64,000 bases of DNA from Arthrobacter pascens (GTDB lineage Bacteria; Actinomycetota; Actinomycetes; Actinomycetales; Micrococcaceae): positions 2,666,001 to 2,730,000 of the forward strand of contig NZ_JAUSXF010000001.1 in the NCBI RefSeq assembly GCF_030816475.1, read 5' to 3'. Each line of letters starts with the position of its first letter. Position 1 is the stretch's first letter. Positions 27,123 to 35,845 of this stretch are shown here, piece by piece. The notes beneath the pieces were generated by a model. That model had not been told where the DNA came from, did no database searches, and worked only from the letters and a program-made list of their open reading frames with translations. The position numbers were made by a program, and so were the translations under genes.

Positions 27123-27832
27123 GTGATATCCGCGTCCTCGTCGTGGAGGACGAGCAGGTGGCGTCAGCAGCGCATGCCGCCTATGTGGGCAGGCTTGAGG
27201 GATTCACGCTCGCCGGAACCGCTCCGGACGGCCAGTCGGCGCTGCGGCTTCTCACGGAGTTCGCAGCTTCAGGCGACCCCGTGGAACTCGTCCTTCTCGA
27301 CATGAACCTTCCCGATCTCCATGGCCTGGACATCGCCCGCCGCATGCGTGCATCCGGGATCCTGGCGGACATCATCGCCATCACCGCCGTCCGCGAACTG
27401 GCCATTGTCCGCAGTGCCGTGGCGATCGGAGTGGTCCAGTACCTGATCAAGCCGTTCACCTACGCCACCTTTGCTGACAAGCTCGCGAGCTATAGATTGT
27501 TCCGGCAGCAGCTTGCATCACCCGAAGCCGGCTCAGGCCGGACCGGGGCATCCCAGAGTGATGTGGACCAGGCATTCGCCAGCCTGCGGGCGCCATCGGA
27601 AATGCCACTGCCCAAGGGCCTGTCCGCCTCAACTCTTGTGTCCGTCCAGGAGTACATGAAACAGCATCCCCAGGCCGTTTCAGCGGCGGAAGTCATGGAC
27701 GCGCTGGGCATGTCGCGGGTCACTGCGCGGCGGTACCTGGAATACCTTGCCGACGCCGGCACGGTCTCCCGGACCGCCCGTTATGGGACTCCCGGCAGAC
27801 CGGAAAATGAATACCGGTGGAGCGGCCGATAG
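27119..27832 (+). CDS. response regulator, CitB/DcuR family
   Basis: This protein of 237 residues has a receiver domain (residues 1-125) with the acidic pocket V-V-E-D-E, the phosphoacceptor Asp in L-L-D-M-N-L-P-D and the conserved Lys in I-K-P-F-T. A C-terminal helix-turn-helix (V-S-A-A-E-V-M-D-A-L-G-M-S-R-V-T-A-R-R) follows. It is the partner of the overlapping kinase gene. The natural target is most likely the divergent symporter gene. The start is a GTG at 27119. Confidence 0.92.
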   Translation: MSDIRVLVVEDEQVASAAHAAYVGRLEGFTLAGTAPDGQSALRLLTEFAASGDPVELVLLDMNLPDLHGLDIARRMRASGILADIIAITAVRELAIVRSAVAIGVVQYLIKPFTYATFADKLASYRLFRQQLASPEAGSGRTGASQSDVDQAFASLRAPSEMPLPKGLSASTLVSVQEYMKQHPQAVSAAEVMDALGMSRVTARRYLEYLADAGTVSRTARYGTPGRPENEYRWSGR

Positions 27833-27848
27833 TGCTTCCAAGCGTATT

Positions 27849-27856
27849 TGTATACA
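27849..27856. promoter_or_regulatory. GntR-type operator half of a pair (TGTATACA, upstream copy)
   Basis: This is a perfect 8-base palindrome in the context TTTGTATACACAG, 96 bases before the gntR ATG. An identical palindrome occurs 63 bases downstream. FCD-type GntR regulators commonly bind such T-G-T-A-T-A-C-A cores. Confidence 0.6.
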
Positions 27857-27911
27857 CAGATCGCGCTTTTCCTGACGTACTCGTCCCTTTGGTAGGCAAA
27901 CTGCCCATTGG

Positions 27912-27919
27912 TGTATACA
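27912..27919. promoter_or_regulatory. GntR-type operator half of a pair (TGTATACA, downstream copy)
   Basis: This second identical palindrome, in the context GGTGTATACAG, lies 33 bases before the gntR ATG. The 63-base distance to the first copy is six helical turns, so dimers could sit on the same DNA face. Autoregulation of gntR-prpDBC is the likely role. Confidence 0.6.
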
Positions 27920-27951
27920 GTGGAGCTGAGATCCAGCGAAGGAGAACGGGA

Positions 27952-28611
27952 ATGCGCGCCAGTGACCGGGCCTACGCCGTGCTCCGCGACGACATTGTCG
28001 AATGGCGCCTTCGCCCCGGCACCGTTCTCGCTGAAGTGGAGCAGTCCGAGCGGCTGGGTGTCTCACGCACTCCACTGAGGGAGGCCCTGGGACGGCTTAC
28101 AGCCGAGGGGCTTACGACGGCGGCCGGCGGCCGCGGCGTCGTCGTCACCGCCATCTCCCTCGAGGACATCGACGAACTGTTCGAGCTCCGCGAGACGCTG
28201 GAGGGCAAGGCAGCGGCGCTGGCCGCCGAGCGGGGCGATCCCGAGGAATTCCGGCAATTGCACCGTGAGCTGCTGGCTGCCCCGGATCTACTCAGCGGGG
28301 ACGATCCCGCACGGCACGGCTATTACGGTCTGGTGGCGCGGTTTGACGCGGCCATCGATGCCGCGGTCTCAAACGCCTACATGGCGCAGGCCATGGGCAG
28401 CCTCCGGGTCCACCTGGTCCGCATCCGCCGGCTCGCCGTGGACGATCCGGCCCGCCTTACGGCCGCAGCGTCCGAACATGCAGCGATCGCCGAGGCCATC
28501 GCCGACCGCAATCCACGACTGGCCGAAGCGGCCACCACCGTGCACCTGCACCGCAGTCTTTCGCACGTCAAAGCAACCCATACGCCTTATGAGAAGGAGC
28601 CCCATGGTTAA
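27952..28611 (+). CDS. GntR-family regulator (FCD type) of the methylcitrate operon
   Basis: This protein of 219 residues has an N-terminal winged helix ([16 protein letters not shown], then [12 protein letters not shown]). An all-helical FCD ligand domain follows. FCD domains bind small acids, often through a metal held by His and Asp residues. It overlaps prpD by 8 bases and heads the operon, so it probably senses a propionate-pathway intermediate such as 2-methylcitrate. That ligand is a guess. I chose the ATG at 27952 because AAGGAG precedes it; an earlier frame start would translate through the operator sites. Confidence 0.87.
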   Translation: MRASDRAYAVLRDDIVEWRLRPGTVLAEVEQSERLGVSRTPLREALGRLTAEGLTTAAGGRGVVVTAISLEDIDELFELRETLEGKAAALAAERGDPEEFRQLHRELLAAPDLLSGDDPARHGYYGLVARFDAAIDAAVSNAYMAQAMGSLRVHLVRIRRLAVDDPARLTAAASEHAAIAEAIADRNPRLAEAATTVHLHRSLSHVKATHTPYEKEPHG

Positions 28612-30124
28612 GGAACACCACGTCCGTGTCTTCCGCAGCGAGGAAAACCTGGCCCGGGAGGACCAGCTGGCACACAAGATCGCCGTTGTCGCCGCGGACC
28701 CCGTCGAGGTGACTAATGAGGTCACGAACATGGTGATCAACCGGGTCATCGACAATGCTTCGGTGGCCATCGCATCGTTGAACCGTGCCCCGATCGTTGC
28801 GGCCAGGGCCCAGGCGCTCAGTCACGGGCCCAGCACCGGGGGCAAGGGCGCCAAGGTCTTCGGCATCGGCGAACGCGTCGCCCCCGAGTGGGCCGCCTGG
28901 GCAAATGGTGTGGCCGTCCGTGAACTCGATTACCACGACACCTTCCTGGCGGCGGACTACTCACACCCGGGCGACAACATCCCGCCGATCCTCGCCGTCG
29001 GCCAGCACGTCGGATCCAGCGGCAAGGACCTGGTCCGGGCGATCGCCACCGGCTACGAGATCCAGGTGAACCTCGTCAAGGCGATCTGCCTGCACAAGCA
29101 CAAAATCGACCACGTCGCCCACCTTGGTCCGTCCGCGGCCGCCGGCATCGGCACTCTTTTGGGACTCAACGTCGAGACGATCTTCCAGTCAGTGGGCCAG
29201 GCGCTCCACACCACCACCGCCACCCGGCAGTCCCGAAAAGGCGAGATCTCCACCTGGAAGGCACACGCCCCGGCCTTTGCGGGCAAAATGGCAGTCGAAG
29301 CGGTGGACCGCTCCATGCGCGGCCAGACCTCCCCCGTACCCATCTATGAGGGCGAAGACGGTGTGATCGCCTGGCTGCTGGACGGCCCCGACGCCTCCTA
29401 CAGCGTCCCCCTTCCGGAGTCCGGTGAGCCGAAACGGGCCATCCTGGACACCTACACCAAGGAACACTCAGCTGAATACCAGGCCCAGGCGTGGATCGAC
29501 CTGGCGCGCCGGTTGCACGGCGAGCACCCCGAGGCCACCGATCCGGCCAACGTGAAGTCAGTGCTGATCAGGACGAGCCACCACACGCACAACGTGATCG
29601 GTTCCGGTGCCAACGATCCCCAGAAGTACAGCCCGACCGCCAGCCGTGAAACCCTGGATCACTCCATCCCCTACATCTTCACCGTGGCCCTCCAGGACGG
29701 CATATGGCACCACGTCGATTCCTACTCCCCCGAACGCGCCGGACGGCCGGACACCGTGGATCTGTGGCACAAGGTCAGCACCGAGGAAGACCCGGAATGG
29801 ACCCGCCGCTACCATTCGCTCGACATGGCCGAGAAGGCCTTCGGCGGCTCCGTTGAGATCACCCTGGCCGACGGCACTGTGATCACTGATGAGATTGCCG
29901 TGGCCGATGCCCATCCGCTGGGCGCGCGCCCCTTCGCCCGGGAACAGTACGTGAACAAGTTCCGCACGCTTGCGGCGGGTCTGGTAGAGGAAGCGGAAAT
30001 CGAACGGTTCCTCGCCGCCGCTGCTCGGCTTCCCGAGCTGGAGCCCGGTGAGCTGGACCAGCTGAACATCACGGCAGCCTCCGGCATCATTGACTTCGCC
30101 ACCGCACCGAAGGGACTGTTCTAG
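28604..30124 (+). CDS. prpD: 2-methylcitrate dehydratase
   Basis: This MmgE/PrpD-family enzyme of 506 residues dehydrates 2-methylcitrate to 2-methylaconitate in propionate breakdown. Recognisable segments are [37 protein letters not shown] and the late [16 protein letters not shown]. The ATG lies after AAGGAG and overlaps the gntR stop by 8 bases. Some PrpD proteins also have aconitase activity. Confidence 0.93.
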   Translation: MVKEHHVRVFRSEENLAREDQLAHKIAVVAADPVEVTNEVTNMVINRVIDNASVAIASLNRAPIVAARAQALSHGPSTGGKGAKVFGIGERVAPEWAAWANGVAVRELDYHDTFLAADYSHPGDNIPPILAVGQHVGSSGKDLVRAIATGYEIQVNLVKAICLHKHKIDHVAHLGPSAAAGIGTLLGLNVETIFQSVGQALHTTTATRQSRKGEISTWKAHAPAFAGKMAVEAVDRSMRGQTSPVPIYEGEDGVIAWLLDGPDASYSVPLPESGEPKRAILDTYTKEHSAEYQAQAWIDLARRLHGEHPEATDPANVKSVLIRTSHHTHNVIGSGANDPQKYSPTASRETLDHSIPYIFTVALQDGIWHHVDSYSPERAGRPDTVDLWHKVSTEEDPEWTRRYHSLDMAEKAFGGSVEITLADGTVITDEIAVADAHPLGARPFAREQYVNKFRTLAAGLVEEAEIERFLAAAARLPELEPGELDQLNITAASGIIDFATAPKGLF

Positions 30125-31027
30125 ATGCTGTACTCCAAGACCACGCCGGAGCAGAAGCGGATCCGACTGCGGGAGATGCTGGCGTCCGGAACCATCCAGC
30201 AGTTCCCCGGCGCCTTCAACCCGCTGTCCGCGCGGCTGATCGAGGAAAAGGGCTTCCCGGGCGTCTACATCTCCGGCGCCGTGCTCGCCAACGACCTCGG
30301 GCTGCCCGACATCGGGCTCACCACCCTCACCGAAGTGGCCACCAGGGCCGGGCAGATCGCCCGGATGACTGACCTGCCCTCGATAGTGGACGCCGACACA
30401 GGCTTCGGCGAGCCCATGAACGTGGCCCGCACAGTGCAGGAACTCGAGAACGCCGGGCTGGCCGGCCTGCATATAGAGGACCAGTTCAACCCGAAACGCT
30501 GCGGCCACCTGGACGGCAAGAACGTCGTGGACCTGGACACCGCCACCAAGCGAATCCGCGCTGCAGCGGACGCCCGCCGGGATCCGAACTTCCTGATCAT
30601 GGCACGCACGGACATTCGTGCCGTGGAGGGTCTGAAGCCAGCCCAGGACCGGGCCAAAGCCCTCGTCGAAGCGGGAGCCGACGCCATTTTCCCCGAAGCC
30701 ATGAAGGATCTGTCCGAATTCCAGGCCATCCGGGAAGTCGTAGACGTCCCCATCCTGGCCAACATGACAGAGTTCGGCCAAAGCGAACTGTTCACGGTGG
30801 ATCAGCTGGCCGCCGTCGGAGTCTCCATGATTATTTATCCGGTGACCCTGCTCCGTAGTGCCATGGGCGCCGCGGAGCGTACGCTGGAATCGATCAAGGC
30901 TGATGGAACCCAGGAGGCACAGGTCGGAAGCATGCTGACCCGTGCGCGTTTGTATGACCTGGTGGACTACGAGGCCTATAACCGCTTTGACACAGGAATC
31001 TTTAACTTCCAGATCCCCGGCACATAA
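30125..31027 (+). CDS. prpB: methylisocitrate lyase
   Basis: This protein of 300 residues cleaves 2-methylisocitrate to succinate and pyruvate. It belongs to the isocitrate lyase/PEP mutase superfamily. It shows the catalytic segment P-K-R-C-G-H, the metal-binding D-A-D-T-G-F-G, and I-M-A-R-T-D-I-R. Its ATG directly follows the prpD stop. The Leu/Pro context and short length separate it from true isocitrate lyases, which are much longer. Confidence 0.95.
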   Translation: MLYSKTTPEQKRIRLREMLASGTIQQFPGAFNPLSARLIEEKGFPGVYISGAVLANDLGLPDIGLTTLTEVATRAGQIARMTDLPSIVDADTGFGEPMNVARTVQELENAGLAGLHIEDQFNPKRCGHLDGKNVVDLDTATKRIRAAADARRDPNFLIMARTDIRAVEGLKPAQDRAKALVEAGADAIFPEAMKDLSEFQAIREVVDVPILANMTEFGQSELFTVDQLAAVGVSMIIYPVTLLRSAMGAAERTLESIKADGTQEAQVGSMLTRARLYDLVDYEAYNRFDTGIFNFQIPGT

Positions 31028-31090
31028 AGTCCACCCACAAAATCCGGCTCCGGCCGGCTCACCAGGCGACAGGAACGAAGGAGTCTCAGC

Positions 31091-32230
31091 ATGGCTGAAC
31101 AGGACATCAAAAAGGGCCTCGACGGCGTCGTGGTGGACTACACCGCCGTCTCGAAGGTCAACCCGGAGACGAACTCCTTGCTGTACCGCGGCTATCCCGT
31201 CCAGGAGCTGGCCGCCAGGTGCAGCTTTGAAGAAGTCGCCTACCTGCTCTGGAACGGCGAGCTTCCCGACGCCGGGCAGCTCGCGGACTTCACTGCCCGG
31301 GAAAGGGCAGGACGGGCACTGGATCCGGTGGTCAAGCAGGTCATCGACGCGCTCCCCGCCAGCTCCCACCCCATGGACGTATGCCGTACCGCAGCATCCG
31401 TCATGGGGGCACGCCACGCTCTGGCGGAGGACTCCTCCCGCGAGGCGAATTTGGCCAAGGCCATTGACCTGTTCGCCGCGATGCCGGCTGTCGTTGCCTA
31501 TGACCAGCGCCGCCGCCACGGCCAGGAGCCGGTGGCACCCCGTGAGGACCTGGACTATTCCGCCAACTTCCTGTGGATGACCTTCGGCGAGGAACAGGTC
31601 CCGGAGGTTGTGGAGGCGTTCAACGTGTCCATGATCCTTTACGCGGAGCACTCGTTCAACGCTTCCACGTTCACAGCCAGGGTGATTACATCGACCCTCT
31701 CGGATCTTCATTCGGCCGTGACGGGCGCCATCGGGGCGCTTAAGGGAGCGCTTCATGGCGGCGCCAACGAGGCCGTTATGCACACCTTCGACGAGATCGG
31801 CATCCGGCCGGAGGAATCCTTGGAGGACGCCGCCGCGCGCGCCAAGACATGGATGGAAGACGCCCTCAAACAGAAGAAAAAGGTCATGGGCTTCGGCCAC
31901 CGCGTCTACAAGCACGGCGACTCCCGCGTCCCCACCATGAAGGCCGCACTGGACAAGATGATCGCCCACTACGGCCGGCCCGAACTGCTGGGGCTCTACA
32001 ACGGGCTGGAAGCGGCCATGGACGAGGCTAAGGGGATCAAGCCGAACCTCGACTACCCCACCGGGCCTACCTACCACCTCATGGGATTCGACACCGCCAC
32101 GTTCACTCCCCTGTTCGTAGCGAGCCGGATCACGGGCTGGACTGCGCACATCATGGAGCAACTGGCTTCGAACTCGCTGATCCGCCCGCTCAGCGAATAC
32201 AACGGCCCCGAGGAAAGGCACCTCCCCTAG
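31091..32230 (+). CDS. prpC: 2-methylcitrate synthase
   Basis: This citrate synthase-family protein of 379 residues condenses propionyl-CoA with oxaloacetate. The catalytic His regions are A-E-H-S-F-N-A-S (near residue 185) and G-F-G-H-R-V-Y-K. The catalytic Asp is in the H-L-M-G-F-D-T-A-T segment. Its place after prpD and prpB marks it as the methylcitrate enzyme rather than the TCA citrate synthase, although such enzymes often accept acetyl-CoA too. The ATG has AAGGAG upstream. Confidence 0.93.
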   Translation: MAEQDIKKGLDGVVVDYTAVSKVNPETNSLLYRGYPVQELAARCSFEEVAYLLWNGELPDAGQLADFTARERAGRALDPVVKQVIDALPASSHPMDVCRTAASVMGARHALAEDSSREANLAKAIDLFAAMPAVVAYDQRRRHGQEPVAPREDLDYSANFLWMTFGEEQVPEVVEAFNVSMILYAEHSFNASTFTARVITSTLSDLHSAVTGAIGALKGALHGGANEAVMHTFDEIGIRPEESLEDAAARAKTWMEDALKQKKKVMGFGHRVYKHGDSRVPTMKAALDKMIAHYGRPELLGLYNGLEAAMDEAKGIKPNLDYPTGPTYHLMGFDTATFTPLFVASRITGWTAHIMEQLASNSLIRPLSEYNGPEERHLP

Positions 32231-32287
32231 CCCGCGCGTCCGCCAGGCCAAGAGCAGGATCAACAGTCTGGCTCAACGGGCACAACG

Positions 32288-32322
32288 GGCGGCCCGGTCA
32301 CCTTGAGGGTGACCGGGCCGCC
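32288..32322. terminator. terminator of the prp operon
   Basis: Arms of 15 bases (GGCGGCCCGGTCACC and complement) surround a short loop, about 60 bases past the prpC stop and before the converging membrane-protein gene stop. No strong T-run follows. Confidence 0.7.
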
Positions 32323-32334
32323 GTCGTCCGCACC

Positions 32335-33291
32335 CTACCCGGGCAGCGACAGGGTCAAGATCATCTTCTTCAGGTTCCGGTACTCGTCGGTGCTCATGTA
32401 TGCGGTGGCTTCGGCCATGGTCTGGAATACGGGTTCATCGGGGGCATTCCACGCCCTGTCGGCGAAGTAGAGCGTGCCGCGCGGCACGCCGTGGACTACG
32501 GAGTACATCAGGCAGCTATTCGTCAACCGGCCGCTGGACTCATCAACCAGCCCCGCCTGGTAGGAGAAGCCTCCGCCAACCGAGGTCCTGTCAATGAGGC
32601 GGTAGGAGAAGCGGACGCCGGCGTTTGGATCCCACCCAGCGGTATATTCCGCGGAGTCCAGCTCGATTTGCGTGTACTTTTCTGGACCGCAGGCGCCTCC
32701 CAGGCCACCACCGGTGCCGTAGTAGAGGGTCGCTACCGTCTTGCCGGCCTCGTCTGACACCTCTATGCCGGAGGCCGGGTAGTCAGGCGCTCCAGCCGGC
32801 ACATCCTTCGCAGTCCAGCCAGCCGGCACTTCGAACGAAACCCCGGCACTGGGACTTGAGAACCGCCGCCAGTCTGCGACAGGCGGCGATGCCGGTTCAG
32901 AAGGGGTAACGGGCAAAGTCGCGGCGGGCGTTGGGGCCGGGCTGGCCGATGGTGTTGAACTCGCGGTTGCGGTCGGTGTTGGACTAACGCTGGAACCGGC
33001 AGTTGGAGTCGGTGTGGATGTGCCCGCCGGCGCCGGTGCGGAGGTCAGCGGTCCAAGGTTCAGGGATACGAGGACACCGGCTGTCACGGCCGCTGCCGCT
33101 ATCGTCATCAGCCCCAGCACCCTGCCGCGGCGCTGCCTCCGCTCCGCGAGGGTCGGAATGTCCGGGGACACCCGGTCAGCGAAAACCTCCGGGCGGGAAA
33201 ACATCGAGCCCAGGGCCTCCTCAGCATCCGGAACGATGGGGTCGGGACCGATCGGGTCAGCTCCCGCAACGAGATTCCTGATGGCGTCCAT
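32335..33291 (-). CDS. membrane protein paired with sigma factor, possible anti-sigma factor (cassette 1)
   Basis: This protein of 318 residues has a cytoplasmic N-terminus of about 65 residues and one membrane helix (V-L-G-L-M-T-I-A-A-A-A-V-T-A-G-V). A Pro/Ser/Thr-rich linker of about 60 residues follows, then an extracytoplasmic domain of about 175 residues. It lacks the usual H-x3-C-x2-C zinc anti-sigma motif. It starts 2 bases after the ECF sigma gene, which is the main reason to suspect an anti-sigma role. Its opening M-D-x-I-x-x-L-x-x-x-A-x-P is shared with the protein at 34458-35216. Function is otherwise unknown. Confidence 0.7.
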   Translation of the reverse strand: MDAIRNLVAGADPIGPDPIVPDAEEALGSMFSRPEVFADRVSPDIPTLAERRQRRGRVLGLMTIAAAAVTAGVLVSLNLGPLTSAPAPAGTSTPTPTAGSSVSPTPTATASSTPSASPAPTPAATLPVTPSEPASPPVADWRRFSSPSAGVSFEVPAGWTAKDVPAGAPDYPASGIEVSDEAGKTVATLYYGTGGGLGGACGPEKYTQIELDSAEYTAGWDPNAGVRFSYRLIDRTSVGGGFSYQAGLVDESSGRLTNSCLMYSVVHGVPRGTLYFADRAWNAPDEPVFQTMAEATAYMSTDEYRNLKKMILTLSLPG

Positions 33292-33293
33292 TG

Positions 33294-33803
33294 CTAGGCA
33301 CCCACTTTCTGTTCGAACGGCCCGCACAGGGCCGGAAGAAGTTTACGGAACGCTTCCCTGGCCCGGTGCAGCCGCACCTTGGCCGAAGACTGAGTGCAAT
33401 GGAGCACCTGCGAGATCTCCAAAATGGTGAGCTCATCCCAGTACGCCAGTTGCAGAATGTCACGGTCCTTTTCCCGCAGCGCCATCATGGCGTCCTCCAC
33501 TGAGGCGTTGTCGCTGTTGTCCCAGGAACCCTCCACCGAGGAGACCATGAGCTTGTCGTGCAGCGCGTGCTGCCGGTCCCGTCCGCGATAGGCGTTGCCA
33601 ATGAGATTGCGGGCCACGGTAAAGAGCCACGCAATCTCCGTGCTGCCCGCGCCGTCCCACTTCTGCCAGGCAACGCGGAAGACATCAGCAGCCAGCTCCT
33701 GGGCCAGCTCGGCGTCATCAACCCGCCGAAGCACGAATTTGTGGATCCTCGGATAGCTGTCCTTGTACAAGGCGACAAACGCCTGCTCGCGCTCTGAAAG
33801 CAC
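33294..33803 (-). CDS. ECF-type sigma-70 family factor (cassette 1)
   Basis: This protein of 169 residues has region 2 (L-Y-K-D-S-Y-P-R-I-H-K-F, A-D-V-F-R-V-A-W) for the -10 element. It also has region 4 (Y-W-D-E-L-T-I-L-E-I-S-Q-V-L, S-S-A-K-V-R-L-H-R-A-R) for the -35 element. The length is normal for an ECF factor without extra domains. The GTG start has AGGGGGG upstream. It is followed after 2 bases by a membrane protein that may hold it inactive. The signal is unknown. Confidence 0.9.
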   Translation of the reverse strand: MLSEREQAFVALYKDSYPRIHKFVLRRVDDAELAQELAADVFRVAWQKWDGAGSTEIAWLFTVARNLIGNAYRGRDRQHALHDKLMVSSVEGSWDNSDNASVEDAMMALREKDRDILQLAYWDELTILEISQVLHCTQSSAKVRLHRAREAFRKLLPALCGPFEQKVGA

Positions 33804-33905
33804 GATCCCCCCTGAAGTTGTCTCGTCCCGGTCTAGCCTGTAACCCTATAGTTTCCGCCCAGCCCGCAGAGGTTACACCGACTCTCCCCAGGCCAAAATT
33901 CCGCT

Positions 33906-34391
33906 TCAGCGCGTGGTGTAGTCCAGCACTTCGCGCACAGTCTCGTTGTCATCGTTCAGAACCACTGTGATCTGAAGTACGGCGCCTTGCAGGGCCAGCG
34001 GGAGCCAATGGGCTGCGTCCTGCCACATCCGGTCGACGGGAAGGGATCCGACGTCGAACCATTCCGGGAGGATCTCGGCGCTTTCGGCCGGTTCGCCGCT
34101 CCAACGTGCCGCGACAAACAACCGCGTTGTCATGTTCCATGCCGGGCGGGCCGGGAAATCGAACATCACCAGACCCGCATCGCGGAGATCCTGCTGCCGG
34201 ACCACCAGTCCGGATTCCTCGTGGACCTCGCGGCAGGCGGCCTCCGCCTCCGTTTCACCCGGTTCAACGTGGCCGCCCAGCCCGACGATTTTCCCCCGCC
34301 CGAAGCCGGTCTTCTTAAGTCCCAGCAGGACCTGGGGCACGCCGCCGTACTCACGGGTGAGAAAGCACAGCGTGACAGGGGTGAACGTCAT
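33906..34391 (-). CDS. NUDIX hydrolase (MutT/8-oxo-dGTPase-like)
   Basis: This protein of 161 residues contains a complete NUDIX box G-x5-E-x7-R-E-V-H-E-E-S-G-L starting near residue 37. It begins T-P-V-T-L-C-F-L as in MutT-type enzymes that hydrolyse oxidised or excess nucleotides. It sits between the two sigma cassettes on the same strand but is separated from both by about 70-100 bases. The substrate is inferred from family only. Confidence 0.87.
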   Translation of the reverse strand: MTFTPVTLCFLTREYGGVPQVLLGLKKTGFGRGKIVGLGGHVEPGETEAEAACREVHEESGLVVRQQDLRDAGLVMFDFPARPAWNMTTRLFVAARWSGEPAESAEILPEWFDVGSLPVDRMWQDAAHWLPLALQGAVLQITVVLNDDNETVREVLDYTTR

Positions 34392-34457
34392 GCCCTCACA
34401 CTATCGCCTGGCAGCATGCCATCTCGGGTGGTTGCTTGCTCGGGGCGGATTACTTGC

Positions 34458-35216
34458 TCAGGAGGCGTCTGTCGGGCCTTCTCCAACCAGCTGCCGCCGG
34501 AGTTCAACAGGGATCCCTTTCTGTGCGAATTCCTTGTCCATCGCTTCCTGCGCAGTCGCCCGTTGGCCGTTCTGCGAGACGTCGTTGTTCAAGGCCTGGA
34601 ATTTCCAACTGAAAACCGTGGACCACGGCGCCTGCACATCAAAGAGGAAACGTCCGTTCTGCAGCCTGGCAATGTAATACCAAGCGTTTCCCCCATCGAG
34701 CTGAAGGTCCCTGGCGCCCTCGTCCGAAATCGAGTAAGCCAGCCAGCCGTCAGCGCAGCCAAGCACCGTGTAATAGTGCTGCTCGGCTGCGGCAATCGGC
34801 TCAATCACAGGGGTACGGGTGTTCATGAGCTGGTCAATGTTGGCCACGATGCAGGGAACGCCGCCCGTGCTCAGGGCTGCGGGTGAGGTTGCAGTGGGGC
34901 TGAGCGACGGTGACGGCGACGGTTCGGTGGCGCCTGGGCTCGGGGCAGGAGGCGCTTGGGTGCTGGCCGCCGGTGCAGGCTGGGGTTGCGGTGCCCCCAT
35001 CCCGCTGGCAACCACGACGGCCCCGACCACGGCGGCGGCGGCAAGGCCGACGACTGCCGCTCGGGCAGCCGTCCGGCGAGCGGACCTGTGCCTTGAAAAG
35101 GGGACCACATCGGCGTGATCGGACAGGACGATGGAGCGTGCAGCGGCGGCCGAGGCGGCGCGTGGTTCCGCGACCTGTGGTTTGGCATCCTTCATGAGCT
35201 GTTCGATCCGGTCCAT
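34458..35216 (-). CDS. membrane protein paired with sigma factor, possible anti-sigma factor (cassette 2)
   Basis: This protein of 252 residues has a basic N-terminus of about 50 residues and one membrane helix (A-A-V-V-G-L-A-A-A-A-V-V-G-A-V-V). A Pro/Ser/Ala linker follows, then a small outer domain of about 120 residues with two cysteines that could form a disulfide. It starts 2 bases after the second ECF sigma gene and shares the opening M-D-x-I-x-x-L-x-x-A-x-P pattern with the cassette 1 protein. The ATG at 35214-35216 was chosen over an in-frame start inside the sigma gene. Confidence 0.7.
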   Translation of the reverse strand: MDRIEQLMKDAKPQVAEPRAASAAAARSIVLSDHADVVPFSRHRSARRTAARAAVVGLAAAAVVGAVVVASGMGAPQPQPAPAASTQAPPAPSPGATEPSPSPSLSPTATSPAALSTGGVPCIVANIDQLMNTRTPVIEPIAAAEQHYYTVLGCADGWLAYSISDEGARDLQLDGGNAWYYIARLQNGRFLFDVQAPWSTVFSWKFQALNNDVSQNGQRATAQEAMDKEFAQKGIPVELRRQLVGEGPTDAS

Positions 35217-35218
35217 GG

Positions 35219-35722
35219 CTAACCCTTCCGTTCGGTCATGAGTTGTGCGGGGGCCACACTGGCAAACGCCTTGCGTGCCCGATGAAGGCGCACGGCGGCG
35301 GCGGAGGGGGAACATCCCAGTGTCTGGGCCAGTTCCGCGGTGGTCAGGTCGTCCCAGTAGCTGAGCATGAGGACCTCCCGGTCCCGCTCCTTCAGCCGCA
35401 GCAGGACTTCGGCCACGGCGGCCTGCTCTTCATCGTTGGAGCCCGGGGCCTGGCTCCAGGCCTGGTCCTTCAGCCGGTCGACAAGTTCGAGGCGACGGCG
35501 GCGGCCCTTATATTCGTTGCTGAGCAATTTCCGCGCGGTGGCGAGCAGCCAGCCAATGCCGGGGGGTTCGGCCGGCTGTTTTTCCCAGGCGATCCTGAAG
35601 ACATCCGCCGCCAGTTCCTCCGCCCGGGGCAGGTCATTAATCCGGTAGGCGATATAGCGGTAGACGCGCGTGAAGTGCTGGGTGTGCAGGTCGATAAAGT
35701 CATGTTCACTGGCTGCCAACAT
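35219..35722 (-). CDS. ECF-type sigma-70 family factor (cassette 2)
   Basis: This protein of 167 residues has region 2 (T-R-V-Y-R-Y-I-A-Y-R, A-A-D-V-F-R-I-A-W-E-K) and region 4 (Y-W-D-D-L-T-T-A-E-L-A-Q-T-L-G-C-S, A-A-V-R-L-H-R-A-R). It is clearly paralogous to the sigma factor at 33294-33803. The ATG has a GGGGGGAA site. It forms a two-gene cassette with the membrane protein downstream. Confidence 0.9.
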   Translation of the reverse strand: MLAASEHDFIDLHTQHFTRVYRYIAYRINDLPRAEELAADVFRIAWEKQPAEPPGIGWLLATARKLLSNEYKGRRRRLELVDRLKDQAWSQAPGSNDEEQAAVAEVLLRLKERDREVLMLSYWDDLTTAELAQTLGCSPSAAAVRLHRARKAFASVAPAQLMTERKG

Positions 35723-35845
35723 AGTGTTCCCCCCGGCATCGGATGACCTTGGTTGTTAACCAACTAGTGTCCCGTGGCGCCGTGTTTCTTACACCCGGGC
35801 AAAGGTATTTTTGCCGGACCGTTAAGCGCGGATTCGGCCCGGCAG

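Noticed and set aside
29558..32263. A 901-codon open frame on the minus strand opposite prpD, prpB and prpC.
   Set aside because: It is the antisense shadow of three well-supported genes; high GC content with G/C at third positions keeps such frames open. The product matches no family I recognise.
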